The notes beneath the pieces were generated by a model. It saw only the letters and a program-made list of their open reading frames with translations, was not told the DNA's origin and made no database searches. From Anaerolineae bacterium (GTDB taxonomy: Bacteria; Chloroflexota; Anaerolineae; UBA1429): a DNA stretch of 19,529 nt. The stretch's first letter is position 1. Every line of letters begins with the position of its first letter. Location: NCBI GenBank assembly GCA_016928125.1, contig JAFGLK010000127.1, forward strand, positions 1 through 19,529, read 5' to 3'. Shown one piece after another: positions 1 to 6,652 of the stretch. Position numbers and translations under genes: made by a program.

Positions 1-11
1 AGGCTGATCGC

Positions 12-84
12 AGGCGAGTAGCTCAATTGGCAGAGCAACGGTCTCCAAAACCGTAGGCTGCGGGTTCGATTCCTGCCTCGCCTG
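12..84 (+). tRNA. tRNA-Trp, anticodon CCA
   Basis: A full cloverleaf can be drawn by hand. The 7-bp acceptor stem (12-18 with 77-83) has only Watson-Crick pairs. The D stem is GCTC/GAGC (21-24 with 33-36). The anticodon stem is 38-42 with 50-54, and its 7-base loop 43-49 carries CCA at 45-47. A 5-base variable loop (55-59) precedes the T stem 60-64/72-76, which has one G-T pair and a TTCGATT loop. The discriminator base is G84, as is usual for bacterial tRNA-Trp. The terminal A of CCA is not encoded (CCT follows). tRNA-Trp just upstream of secE-nusG is a common bacterial arrangement, so co-transcription with secE is plausible. Confidence 0.98.
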
Positions 85-256
85 CCTTTTCCCCGAGACA
101 CCGAGCCGGATAGGGGCGGGCCGCAACGTGACCCAAGGGCGTGGGGCGACTGAGGCGTACCTAGCGGCAAAGCGCCTATGACCTTGAGCATTGAGGCCGC
201 CCCTCGCGTCGGAGCGGTGTCTGTTGTTTGTTCTGTAGGGAGATAGGATATCTGAA

Positions 257-271
257 GCAGGCTTTGCCTGC
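257..271 (+). promoter_or_regulatory. hairpin next to the secE ribosome binding site
   Basis: GCAGGC (257-262) and GCCTGC (266-271) form a perfect 6-bp stem around a TTT loop. It ends five bases before the AGGAG Shine-Dalgarno (276-280) of secE. It has no T-run after it, so it is not a terminator; it could affect translation or protect a processed 5' end. The remainder of the tRNA-secE gap (85-256) shows only weak inverted repeats (153-157/173-177 and 193-196/202-205). I see no convincing promoter there: TTGTTT at 224-229 with a TAGGAT-like element at 244-249 has too short a spacer. Confidence 0.45.
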
Positions 272-289
272 CTCTAGGAGACGGTTGAC

Positions 290-508
290 GTGGCAAAGAA
301 AAGGGCGGCAGCGTCAAAGAAAAAGGAAAACCGAGTCCTTCGTTACCTCAAAGAGGTGCGGGCCGAGGTTCAGAAGGTGGTGTGGCCCACGCGACGCATG
401 ACTCTGAAGCTGACCGCGATCGTTCTCGCCGTGACGGCGGCCATGAGCATCTCCCTGGGTCTCGTAGACTGGGTCTTTTCCAAGCTTTTCGCCCTCGTTG
501 TCGGCTAG
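290..508 (+). CDS. secE: preprotein translocase subunit SecE
   Basis: SecE is the small essential subunit of the SecYEG translocon in the cytoplasmic membrane, where it clamps SecY. The 72-residue product is of the short single-helix type found outside the Enterobacteria. It has a Lys-rich N terminus (1-14), the conserved amphipathic segment with the E-V-x-K-V-x-W-P-T signature (residues 26-34), and one hydrophobic helix (about 41-64) near the C terminus. The start is GTG at 290, preceded by AGGAG at 276-280 with a 9-base spacer. nusG follows after 48 bp, the classic secE-nusG pairing, so one transcript is likely. The call rests on the WPT signature, size and context. Confidence 0.96.
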   Translation: MAKKRAAASKKKENRVLRYLKEVRAEVQKVVWPTRRMTLKLTAIVLAVTAAMSISLGLVDWVFSKLFALVVG

Positions 509-556
509 GGATTTGGGGCGAGGTGATCGCTCCTCTATGGATTGAGAGAACCTGAT

Positions 557-1201
557 ATGGATCTCGAAGAGCAAGAGCCCCTTGAGGCTCCCGTGACAAC
601 CGAAGATCAGGCGCCCGACGACTCGTCGGATGAGGTAGCTGAGGCTACAGAGGCCGTTGAGGCCGACGAGCGAGTGCAGGGCGGTGAGTGGTACGTGGTC
701 CACAGCTACTCTGGCTATGAGAACAAGGTCAAGAGTAACCTGGAGCAGCGCATCGCCACCATGGGGATGCAAGACAAGATCTTTCGCGTCGTGGTGCCCA
801 CGGAGGAAGAGGTCGAGATCCGCGACGGCCAGAAAAAGACGAGCCGACGCCGTGTCTTCCCGGGCTATATCCTGGTGCATATGATCTTGGACGAGGAATC
901 GTGGTATGTGGTTCGCAATACGCCTGGCGTGACCGGCTTTGTGGGCACCGGCACTCGCCCCGTGCCACTCAAGGAAGAAGAAGTCGACAAGATCCTGCGG
1001 CGTATGGAAGAGGAGCAGCCGCGCATCAGAGTCTACTTTCGAGTGGGCGAGACTGTGCGCATTGTCGAGGGCCCGTTTGCCGATTTCATGGGACAGGTGG
1101 ATGAGATCTATCCTGAGAGGGGCAAGGTACGGGTGCTCGTGTCCTTCTTTGGGCGGGAGACCCCGGTCGAGATGGACTTTTTGGATGTGGAAAGGACATA
1201 A
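557..1201 (+). CDS. nusG: transcription termination/antitermination factor NusG
   Basis: NusG binds RNA polymerase through its NGN domain and links it to Rho or the ribosome through its KOW domain. The 214-residue product has an acidic, low-complexity N-terminal extension (residues 1-43, rich in Glu, Asp and Ala). The NGN domain starts at EWYVVHSYSGYE (about 44-150), and a C-terminal KOW domain contains VGETVRIVEGPFADFMGQV and ends in DFLDVERT. I chose ATG 557, which has a weak GAGAGA at 544-549. An in-frame TTG at 542 would add five residues but has no ribosome binding site. The extension makes the protein longer than the roughly 180 residues of E. coli NusG. The gene sits between secE and rplK, the standard position. 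Confidence 0.96.
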   Translation: MDLEEQEPLEAPVTTEDQAPDDSSDEVAEATEAVEADERVQGGEWYVVHSYSGYENKVKSNLEQRIATMGMQDKIFRVVVPTEEEVEIRDGQKKTSRRRVFPGYILVHMILDEESWYVVRNTPGVTGFVGTGTRPVPLKEEEVDKILRRMEEEQPRIRVYFRVGETVRIVEGPFADFMGQVDEIYPERGKVRVLVSFFGRETPVEMDFLDVERT

Positions 1202-1258
1202 CCCGAGCAGAGTTCGCGTTCATGCCCGGACTCTAGCCCAGGAAGAGGAATAGCATAG

Positions 1259-1684
1259 ATGGCGAAAAAAGTGACCGCGATCATCAAGCTACAGATCCAG
1301 GCGGGCAAGGCTAACCCGGCGCCGCCTGTTGGCCCGGCCTTGGGCCAGCATGGCGTCAACATCATGGCGTTCTGCAAAGAATACAACGCCAGGACCCAGG
1401 ATCAGGCTGGGATGGTGATCCCGGCGGAGATCACGGTCTATGCGGATCGCTCGTTTACCTTCGTCACCAAGACGCCGCCAGCTAAGGATCTGTTGCTCAG
1501 GGCGGCGGGCGTGCCCAAGGGCTCCGCGACCCCCAATACCGAAAAGGTGGGGACGGTGACACGCGCTCAGGTCCGTGAGATCGCTGAGCTCAAGATGCAG
1601 GATCTGAACGCTATCGACGTGGAAGGGGCCATGCGCCAGATCGAAGGCTCGGCCCGCAGCATGGGAATCATCGTAACAGACTAG
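1259..1684 (+). CDS. rplK: 50S ribosomal protein L11
   Basis: L11 binds the GTPase-associated centre of 23S rRNA together with the L10-L12 stalk, and is needed for factor-dependent GTP hydrolysis and the stringent response. The 141-residue product has the usual length and starts with the hallmark segment [20 protein letters not shown] (about residues 10-29), followed by [12 protein letters not shown]. The C-terminal RNA-binding domain follows, ending in [14 protein letters not shown]. The start is ATG 1259 with GGAAGAGGA at 1241-1249. The gap to nusG is 57 bp, and rplA follows after 62 bp. In many bacteria L1 represses the rplK-rplA transcript by binding its leader; I did not identify such a site with confidence. 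Confidence 0.98.
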   Translation: MAKKVTAIIKLQIQAGKANPAPPVGPALGQHGVNIMAFCKEYNARTQDQAGMVIPAEITVYADRSFTFVTKTPPAKDLLLRAAGVPKGSATPNTEKVGTVTRAQVREIAELKMQDLNAIDVEGAMRQIEGSARSMGIIVTD

Positions 1685-1746
1685 TCAGATTGGCAGGGTG
1701 GGAGGATGTGCTCCAGGGACATCCGCTGGAACCACAAGGAGGCAAG

Positions 1747-2460
1747 ATGCCCAAGCACGGAAAACGATATCTGGATAACGCGCTCAAGGTTGACCGGACG
1801 AAGGAATACACGCCGCGGGACGCGTTTGAGATCATCAAGAGCTTTGAAGCAGCCAAGTTCGACGAGACCATCGAGGTCCATATGCGGTTGGGGGTTGACC
1901 CGCGGCATGCCGACCAGCAGGTCCGCAGCACGGTCTCGTTGCCGGCTGGCACAGGCAAGACGGTGCGCATCATGGTCTTCGCCGAAGGTGAGGCGGCCAG
2001 GCAGGCCGCGGAGGCCGGGGCTGACTTTGTGGGCACCGACGAGTATGTGCAACGCATCCAGGATGGCTGGCTCGATTTCGACGTAGCTATCGCCATACCC
2101 CAGGTCATGGGCAAGATCGGCCGTCTGGGCCGCGTGCTCGGGCCGCGCGGCTTGATGCCGAGCCCACGCGCAGGTACGGTGGTGCAGCCCGAGGATGTCG
2201 CGGAGACGATCAACCAGTTCAGACAGGGGCGCGTCGAGTTCCGCGTGGACCGAACCTCCAATCTGCACATACCCATTGGCAAGCAGAGTTTTACCATCGA
2301 TCAGATAGAGCAGAACTTTGCAGCGGTGATGGATGCGGTGATGCGGGTCCGTCCTACGACGATCAAGGGGCAGTACATCCGCCGCATGGCCATCACGACC
2401 ACCATGGGTCCTGGGATACGTCTCAATGTGGCCGAAGCGCAGGCCATGCGCGCGGCCTAG
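1747..2460 (+). CDS. rplA: 50S ribosomal protein L1
   Basis: L1 forms the mobile L1 stalk that handles exit of deacylated tRNA, and in well-studied bacteria it represses its own operon. The product is 237 residues, a normal length. Typical segments include MPKHGKRYLD at the N terminus, SLPAGTGKTVRIMVFAEG in the first domain, the GRLGRVLGPRGLMPSP signature of the second domain (about residues 122-138), and the C-terminal VMRVRPTTIKGQYIR. ATG 1747 is chosen because a strong AAGGAGG lies at 1736-1742. A TTG at 1690 in the same frame would add 19 residues without family support or a ribosome binding site. Confidence 0.98.
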   Translation: MPKHGKRYLDNALKVDRTKEYTPRDAFEIIKSFEAAKFDETIEVHMRLGVDPRHADQQVRSTVSLPAGTGKTVRIMVFAEGEAARQAAEAGADFVGTDEYVQRIQDGWLDFDVAIAIPQVMGKIGRLGRVLGPRGLMPSPRAGTVVQPEDVAETINQFRQGRVEFRVDRTSNLHIPIGKQSFTIDQIEQNFAAVMDAVMRVRPTTIKGQYIRRMAITTTMGPGIRLNVAEAQAMRAA

Positions 2461-2521
2461 ACAACTGAATCCGTACATCCGAGCCTGAGACAGCAGGTGC
2501 GTAAACGCCGGGCCCTGATCG

Positions 2522-2608
2522 GCCTGAGACGTTGAGGCTTAATTGTGACAGGCCTGCCGAGGCGAGAGACTGTCTGACCGGAGAGGCGAGAACCTTTCCG
2601 GCTGATCG
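2522..2608 (+). promoter_or_regulatory. probable L10 (rplJ) leader, autoregulatory RNA
   Basis: The 202-bp space between rplA and rplJ is highly structured. GACAG (2547-2551) pairs with CTGTC (2570-2574). Inside, GCCT (2552-2555) pairs with AGGC (2560-2563), leaving a one-sided GAGAGA bulge at 2564-2569 that could form a kink-like bend. A second 9-bp stem (2578-2586 with 2593-2601, one G-T pair) closes a CGAGAA loop. The 9-mer GCCTGAGAC occurs twice (2483-2491 and 2522-2530). Position and architecture fit the known L10 leader, where the L10(L12)4 complex binds its own mRNA to limit rplJ-rplL expression. No covariance search could be run. Confidence 0.6.
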
Positions 2609-2639
2609 ATCTTCGCGTCGGCTTGGCGCGAAGATTTTT
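2609..2639 (+). terminator. terminator-like attenuator hairpin before rplJ
   Basis: ATCTTCGCG (2609-2617) pairs perfectly with CGCGAAGAT (2627-2635) over 9 bp around a 9-base loop. A T-run (2635-2639, then GTTT) follows at once. This has intrinsic-terminator form but lies only some 20 bases before the rplJ start, inside the ribosomal operon. It therefore most likely acts as the attenuator of the L10 leader rather than as a constitutive terminator. No clear antiterminator partner strand was found by eye. Confidence 0.65.
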
Positions 2640-2662
2640 GTTTGGAGGAGGTGAAGAGTCTC

Positions 2663-3199
2663 TTGGCACTTACGCGAACGGAAAAGGAGCAGGTAGTACA
2701 AGGGTATAGTGAGAAGCTCAACCAGTCACAGGTGGTGATCTGGGCTTCGTTCACAGGGCTGACGGTGGCCGAATCGACCCGGTTGCGTCGCCAGCTAGAC
2801 CAGGCCGATGCGGAGATGATGGTCGTCAAGAATAGCTTGATGGGCATCGCTCTGGAGCAGGCCGGTCTACCCATGGACGATGCCTTTCGTGACGAGGCCA
2901 ATCTGGTGGCGTTTATTCGGGGGGACATTGCCTCCGCGACCAAGGCCCTGGTGGATTTCGCCAGCAGCACGCGCGACCTGGTGAAGATCAAGGGCGGCCT
3001 AGTCGGCGGCAGCCTCGCGACGAGTGAACAGGTGCGCTCTCTCACGACTCTACCCACGCGTGAAGTCCTTCTGGCTCAGGTGCTGGGAGGCATCCAGGCG
3101 CCGATCTCCAGCCTCGTCAGTGTGCTCGCGGGCACCGTGCGGGGCGTGATGAACGTGCTCAACGCGCGCGTCGAGCAGCTTGAGGGCCCGGCGAGTTAG
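2663..3199 (+). CDS. rplJ: 50S ribosomal protein L10
   Basis: L10 anchors the L7/L12 dimers to 23S rRNA at the base of the stalk. The 178-residue product begins LALTRTEKEQVVQGYSEKL, matching the usual L10 N terminus. It contains the RNA-binding globular domain (about 1-130, with VVKNSLMGIAL and VAFIRGDI) and the C-terminal helix that carries L12 dimers (VSVLAGTVRGVMNVLNARV). TTG 2663 is chosen as start: the Shine-Dalgarno GGAGGAGGTG is at 2644-2653, and family alignment begins here. The in-frame TTG 2642 lies before that site, and GTG 2651 lies within it. Expression is probably controlled by the leader and attenuator immediately upstream. Confidence 0.97.
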   Translation: MALTRTEKEQVVQGYSEKLNQSQVVIWASFTGLTVAESTRLRRQLDQADAEMMVVKNSLMGIALEQAGLPMDDAFRDEANLVAFIRGDIASATKALVDFASSTRDLVKIKGGLVGGSLATSEQVRSLTTLPTREVLLAQVLGGIQAPISSLVSVLAGTVRGVMNVLNARVEQLEGPAS

Positions 3200-3259
3200 C
3201 GGCCGCATGGATTCGATCATCAGGTATAGTCCAACGCTGGAAATAAGGGAGGTTGAAAG

Positions 3260-3643
3260 GTGACAAAGGAAGAACTGGTAGAAGCGATCGGCAGCATGAC
3301 TGTGTTGGAGCTTTCAGAGCTGGTCAAGGCGCTCGAGGACAAATTCGGCGTCAGTGCGGCTGCACCCATGGCGATGCCCGTGGCTGGCGTTGCGATGGCG
3401 GCCGCGGCTGAGGCCGCTCCAGAGGAAGAGGAGCAGACCGAGTTCGATGTGGTGCTCACGGGCGTGGGCGATCAGAAGATCCAGGTCATCAAGGCCGTAC
3501 GTGAGCTCACCAGCCTCGGGCTCCGGGAGGCCAAGGCAGTGGTAGACGACCTCGGCAAGGTGCTCGAAGCCGTTGATAAGGAGCATGCCGCGGACGCCAA
3601 GGAGCGTCTTGAGGCCGCTGGCGCCACGGTCGAAGTCCGGTAA
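3260..3643 (+). CDS. rplL: 50S ribosomal protein L7/L12
   Basis: L7/L12 is the multicopy stalk protein that recruits translational GTPases. The 127-residue product has an N-terminal dimerisation region (about 1-33), an Ala/Met/Val-rich flexible hinge (about 34-60, including [13 protein letters not shown]), and the conserved C-terminal domain ([42 protein letters not shown]). The start is GTG 3260 with AAGGGAGG at 3245-3252 and a 7-base spacer. The gene lies 60 bp after rplJ, presumably on the same transcript. It is the last gene of the ribosomal block: hairpins follow, and the next gene, topA, is on the other strand, so rpoB is not next as it often is. Confidence 0.98.
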   Translation: MTKEELVEAIGSMTVLELSELVKALEDKFGVSAAAPMAMPVAGVAMAAAAEAAPEEEEQTEFDVVLTGVGDQKIQVIKAVRELTSLGLREAKAVVDDLGKVLEAVDKEHAADAKERLEAAGATVEVR

Positions 3644-3647
3644 GGGG

Positions 3648-3694
3648 CTGCCTAGATCGGGCAGGGCGAGAAGGGACCCTCTGAACGCCTTCTC
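3648..3694 (+). repeat. two small hairpins after rplL
   Basis: CTGCC (3648-3652) pairs with GGCAG (3660-3664) over 5 bp. GAGAAGG (3668-3674) pairs with CCTTCTC (3688-3694) over 7 bp. Neither is followed by a T-run. They lie directly after the rplL stop and before the large hairpin at 3703-3748, and may stabilise the mRNA 3' end or help termination. Confidence 0.5.
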
Positions 3695-3702
3695 AGAGAC
3701 AA

Positions 3703-3748
3703 AGCGAGCTCAGACACGGGGCTAGTGGGCCTTGTGCCTGAGCTCGCT
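3703..3748. terminator. strong hairpin between convergent rplL and topA, probable bidirectional terminator
   Basis: AGCGAGCTCAG (3703-3713) is perfectly complementary to CTGAGCTCGCT (3738-3748), giving 11 bp. After one A-C mismatch, CAC (3715-3717) pairs with GTG (3734-3736). Read on the - strand, the hairpin is followed by TTTGTCTC, a short U-rich tail suited to ending topA. On the + strand the tail is CTCTTG, weaker. Placement in the 164-bp gap between two convergent genes supports termination in both directions. Confidence 0.75.
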
Positions 3749-3807
3749 CTCTTGCTGCACCTTGCCAGCGACCGGGCGGGCCCGACGTCTGCTTGCGACG
3801 TTTGCTG

Positions 3808-6168
3808 CTACCCATCTCTGCCGGAGAGGGCCGCCAGTTTCTTCTCGGAGAAGTTCTTGGCACACGCCGGACAACGATAGTAAGGGCCGTAACGTCCGGA
3901 GCGCCTTTCCAGGGGTTCGTGCCCGCATTCGGGGCAGGCGTGGCTCTCTTGGGCGCTCTCTGCAGCGCTCTCTTCGGCCTTCGCCGCCTCCGCCTGAACT
4001 GACAGCCCGAGTTTGCGCAGCGAATGGTTCGTCTGGCATTCCGGGCAGTGCAGGTACTCGCCATACCGCCCCTTGCGAGGCTCCAGGGGTTGCCGGCCGC
4101 ATTGCGGGCAAGCGGTGTTCAGCGCGAGCTGCTTGATGCTCTCACTCAGGATCGGGCGGGTATGCTTGCACTTGGGGTAGTTCTCGCATCCCAGAAACTG
4201 GTCGCCGCGATAGGTAATGATCTTCATACGCCCGCCGCATTGCTCGCAGAGCTCACCTTCGGCGAACGTGGGCTCCTCAGGTTTCTGCGGCTCTGAAGGG
4301 TCTGTCAGATCCAGGATATAGCGGCAGCCGGGATAGCCACTGCAGCCTAGAAAGCGTCCCGCTTTGCTCAGGCGCATCTCCATCGTTCGTCCGCAACGAG
4401 GACAGGTGGTCGCCTTGAGTTCCTCCGGCACGTCGGCCCACAGAGCGCTTCGGTATGCGTCCCCCATCGAGCCTCCCGCGGCGGCCAGCTCGGCCTCAAA
4501 GGCAGCATAGAACGCGTGTAGCATGTCGGCATACGATAGCTCACCGCTGGCGATCAGATCGAGTCGCTCCTCCATCTGCGCCGTATAGCCCACTTGCATA
4601 ATGTCCGTAAAGGATGCGATCAGGGTGTCGCACACCACCATACCTAGCGCCGTCGGTTTCAGGCGGCCCTTTTCCTTTTCCACATAGCTGCGATCCTGGA
4701 TCACCGTCACGATCGAGGCATAGGTCGAGGGCCGACCGACACCATTCTCCTCCAACGCCTTGATGAGCGTCGCCTCGCTGTAGCGCGGCGGTGGTTGGGT
4801 GAAATGCTGCTCAGGGATCAGCTCCAGCAGATCGACGATCTCGCCCACCGTCAATGGCGGAAGCTCCTGGTCGCGGCTGGTCAGGTCATCCTCATCTTCC
4901 GCATAGGCCGCCAGATGCCCCGGGAAGAGCAGTTTGCGCCCGGTGGCCCGAAACAAATAGTCACGGGCCGCCAGGATATCCACCGACATCGTCGCATAGA
5001 GGGCGGGCTTCATCTGGCTGGCCACAAAGCGGCGCCAGATCAGGTCATAGAGCCGCGCCTGGCGGGCATCCAGATGGACTTGCATGGCCTCCGGCGTGCG
5101 CAGCACAGAGGTGGGCCGGATGGCCTCATGGGCCTCCTGGGCGCGCGAGGCACGCGCCTTGTACTCGGGGGGCTCCTCCGGCAGGTAATCCGCTCCCCAA
5201 CGCTCTGCGATGAACTGACGCGCCTCCGCCTGCGCCTCTGGTGCCACATGGGGCGAGTCGGTGCGCATATAGGTGATCAGGCCGACCCGCTCGCCCTCCA
5301 GGTCGATCCCCTCGTAGAGCTGTTGCGCCAGGCGCATCGTCTGCCGCGGCGTGAAATGTAACCTCGCGGAGGCCGTCGACTGCAGCGTGCTGGTGACAAA
5401 GGGGGGGCGGGGTGCCTGCTGGCGCTGCCCTTTGCTGACATCCGTGATCTCGTAGGTGGCCTCTTGCAGAATGGCAAGGATCCGATCGACCTCCGGCTTG
5501 GCCTGGAGCTGTGGATCCTCGCCCGCGATCTTGAGCAGGCGCGCCCGAAACTGCTCGCGCCCCTCGATGCGCCGCTGCAGATCGGCCTCCAGCGACCAGT
5601 ACTCCTCGGGCACAAAGGCCAGGATCTCGCGCTCGCGCTCGACCACCAGGCGCAAGGCGATCGATTGCACGCGTCCCGCCGAGAGGGCCCGACGCATAGT
5701 CTTGCTCAGCAGAGGGCTGATCTGGTAGCCCACCAGGCGATCCAGAACCCGTCGCGCTTGTTGGGCATCGATCAAGTCATGATCCAACGCGCGCGGCTGT
5801 GCAAGGGCTGCCTGCACAGCGGCCTTGGTCACCTCGTAGAAAGCGATCCGCCGGGTCCGCTCTGGATCGAGGCCGGCCGCGATGCTCACATGCCAGGCGA
5901 TCGCCTCGCCTTCTCGATCGGGGTCCGTAGCCAAATAGATCCTGTCGCTGCCAGCGGCCGCCTCGCGAATCGCTTGCACAACCTTGGCCTTGCCCTGCAT
6001 CGTCCGATAGACTGGCGCAAAGTCCTGCTGTAGGTCGACCCCCAGCTCCTTGCGAGGCAGGTCGCGCACGTGACCCACGGAGGCTTCGACCCGGTAATCT
6101 CCCCCGAGATACCGGCGAATAGTTTTGGCTTTGGCGGGAGACTCGACTACCACAAGATGCTTGGACAT
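3808..6168 (-). CDS. topA: DNA topoisomerase I (type IA)
   Basis: This enzyme relaxes negative supercoils through a transient 5'-phosphotyrosine. The 786-residue product has an N-terminal Toprim domain (about 2-115) beginning HLVVVESPAKAKTI, with the acidic motif TDPDREGE (about 81-88). In the type IA core the active-site Tyr300 sits in GLITYMRTDSPH, and ENGVGRPSTYASI is near 475-487. Four C-terminal zinc ribbons have Cys at 589/592/609/615, 641/644/661/667, 687/690/708/711 and 745/748/766/769. ATG 6168 (SKHLVVVE) is preceded by AGGAG at 6176-6180 with a 7-base spacer, so an upstream GTG at 6195 is not preferred. A promoter lies at 6202-6230. The gene converges on rplL. Confidence 0.97.
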   Translation of the reverse strand: MSKHLVVVESPAKAKTIRRYLGGDYRVEASVGHVRDLPRKELGVDLQQDFAPVYRTMQGKAKVVQAIREAAAGSDRIYLATDPDREGEAIAWHVSIAAGLDPERTRRIAFYEVTKAAVQAALAQPRALDHDLIDAQQARRVLDRLVGYQISPLLSKTMRRALSAGRVQSIALRLVVEREREILAFVPEEYWSLEADLQRRIEGREQFRARLLKIAGEDPQLQAKPEVDRILAILQEATYEITDVSKGQRQQAPRPPFVTSTLQSTASARLHFTPRQTMRLAQQLYEGIDLEGERVGLITYMRTDSPHVAPEAQAEARQFIAERWGADYLPEEPPEYKARASRAQEAHEAIRPTSVLRTPEAMQVHLDARQARLYDLIWRRFVASQMKPALYATMSVDILAARDYLFRATGRKLLFPGHLAAYAEDEDDLTSRDQELPPLTVGEIVDLLELIPEQHFTQPPPRYSEATLIKALEENGVGRPSTYASIVTVIQDRSYVEKEKGRLKPTALGMVVCDTLIASFTDIMQVGYTAQMEERLDLIASGELSYADMLHAFYAAFEAELAAAGGSMGDAYRSALWADVPEELKATTCPRCGRTMEMRLSKAGRFLGCSGYPGCRYILDLTDPSEPQKPEEPTFAEGELCEQCGGRMKIITYRGDQFLGCENYPKCKHTRPILSESIKQLALNTACPQCGRQPLEPRKGRYGEYLHCPECQTNHSLRKLGLSVQAEAAKAEESAAESAQESHACPECGHEPLERRSGRYGPYYRCPACAKNFSEKKLAALSGRDG

Positions 6169-6201
6169 GACGTCACTCCTGGCGCACGATGACACGCTCT
6201 C

Positions 6202-6230
6202 ATTGTAGTGAGGGCCAGACGGGGCGCCAA
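6202..6230 (-). promoter_or_regulatory. probable topA promoter
   Basis: On the - strand, TTGGCG (6230-6225) and TACAAT (6207-6202) are separated by 17 bases, a good sigma70-family match. The predicted transcription start near 6195 lies 27 bases upstream of the topA ATG. The 93-bp gap between topA and the next upstream gene contains no other candidate. Confidence 0.65.
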
Positions 6231-6261
6231 ATGAGATCTCTGCCCGCCGCTCTGCGCGCGA

Positions 6262-6480
6262 TCAGGCGCGATGCTCGCGTCGAAGATCCAGCAAGGTGAC
6301 GGAGATCTGATCCTGCAGGCGCTTCAAGGCCTCGGCCTGCCAGTCGCTCAGCAGGGATCGGCCGCAACAGGAGCAGATCCAGGCCGGAATATCCGTCAAG
6401 GTAAGGCGATAGCCCGGCCCGATGACATCGTAGTGGCCTGGCCCGCGAGTCAGTGGGCCATCACAGTGAGGACACTTCAC
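6262..6480 (-). CDS. small YgiT-type zinc-finger protein
   Basis: The 72-residue product starts MKCPHCDG and has a second CxxCG knuckle (CSCCG, about residues 36-40), giving the CxxC...CxxC pattern of the YgiT-type (MqsA N-terminal-like) zinc-finger family. The short C-terminal part is helical and charged (WQAEALKRLQDQI, ending LRREHRA). There is no helix-turn-helix domain as in full MqsA. Members of this family are often the second gene of a pair with a small DUF4258-like toxin; no such gene is upstream here. GTG 6480 is supported by AAGGGAG (6493-6487) with a 6-base spacer, and its own promoter lies at 6597-6626. The role is unknown; metal binding is likely. Confidence 0.8.
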   Translation of the reverse strand: MKCPHCDGPLTRGPGHYDVIGPGYRLTLTDIPAWICSCCGRSLLSDWQAEALKRLQDQISVTLLDLRREHRA

Positions 6481-6571
6481 GCGGATCTCCCTTCAGATGG
6501 GCTACTTGGATGCACACGAGGGCAGCACAGGGCTCTCGGTGCGGTGGTTGGGGGCCGTCCATCTCGCGGCC

Positions 6572-6601
6572 TTGATGGACCGGGCCGCTCTCAAGTATTA
6601 T
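6572..6601 (+). promoter_or_regulatory. promoter of the four-gene metabolic cluster
   Basis: TTGATG (6572-6577), an 18-base spacer and TATTAT (6596-6601) make a good sigma70-family promoter. The predicted start is near 6608, giving a leader of about 45 bases before GTG 6653. The -10 overlaps, base for base, the -10 of the opposite promoter at 6597-6602. The 172 bp between the zinc-finger start and the UroD-like start hold no other gene. Confidence 0.65.
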
Positions 6602-6626
6602 AGCGCTGAGCAGCGGATTCCCTCAA
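6597..6626 (-). promoter_or_regulatory. divergent promoter of the zinc-finger gene
   Basis: On the - strand, TTGAGG (6626-6621), an 18-base spacer and a perfect TATAAT (6602-6597) point leftward toward the zinc-finger gene. The predicted start near 6590 gives a leader of about 110 bases. It shares five -10 bases with the + strand promoter, so RNA polymerase can occupy only one direction at a time. Confidence 0.7.
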
Positions 6627-6652
6627 CCAACCTGCTATCGAGGGGGACACCA

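Noticed and set aside
224..249. Possible secE promoter (TTGTTT and TAGGAT)
   Set aside because: The 14-base spacer is too short and both elements are weak; transcription from upstream of the tRNA is at least as likely.
314..880. 188-residue open frame on the - strand
   Set aside because: Spans secE and nusG in antisense, including their intergenic gap; those two genes are certain.
6262..6480. MqsA antitoxin of an MqsRA toxin-antitoxin pair
   Set aside because: Only the zinc-finger part is present, with no helix-turn-helix domain and no adjacent MqsR or other small toxin gene on either side.
6497..6652. N-terminal extension of the UroD-like protein from ATG 6497
   Set aside because: It would be translated through both promoters and has no family similarity; GTG 6653 has a suitable AGGGGG site.
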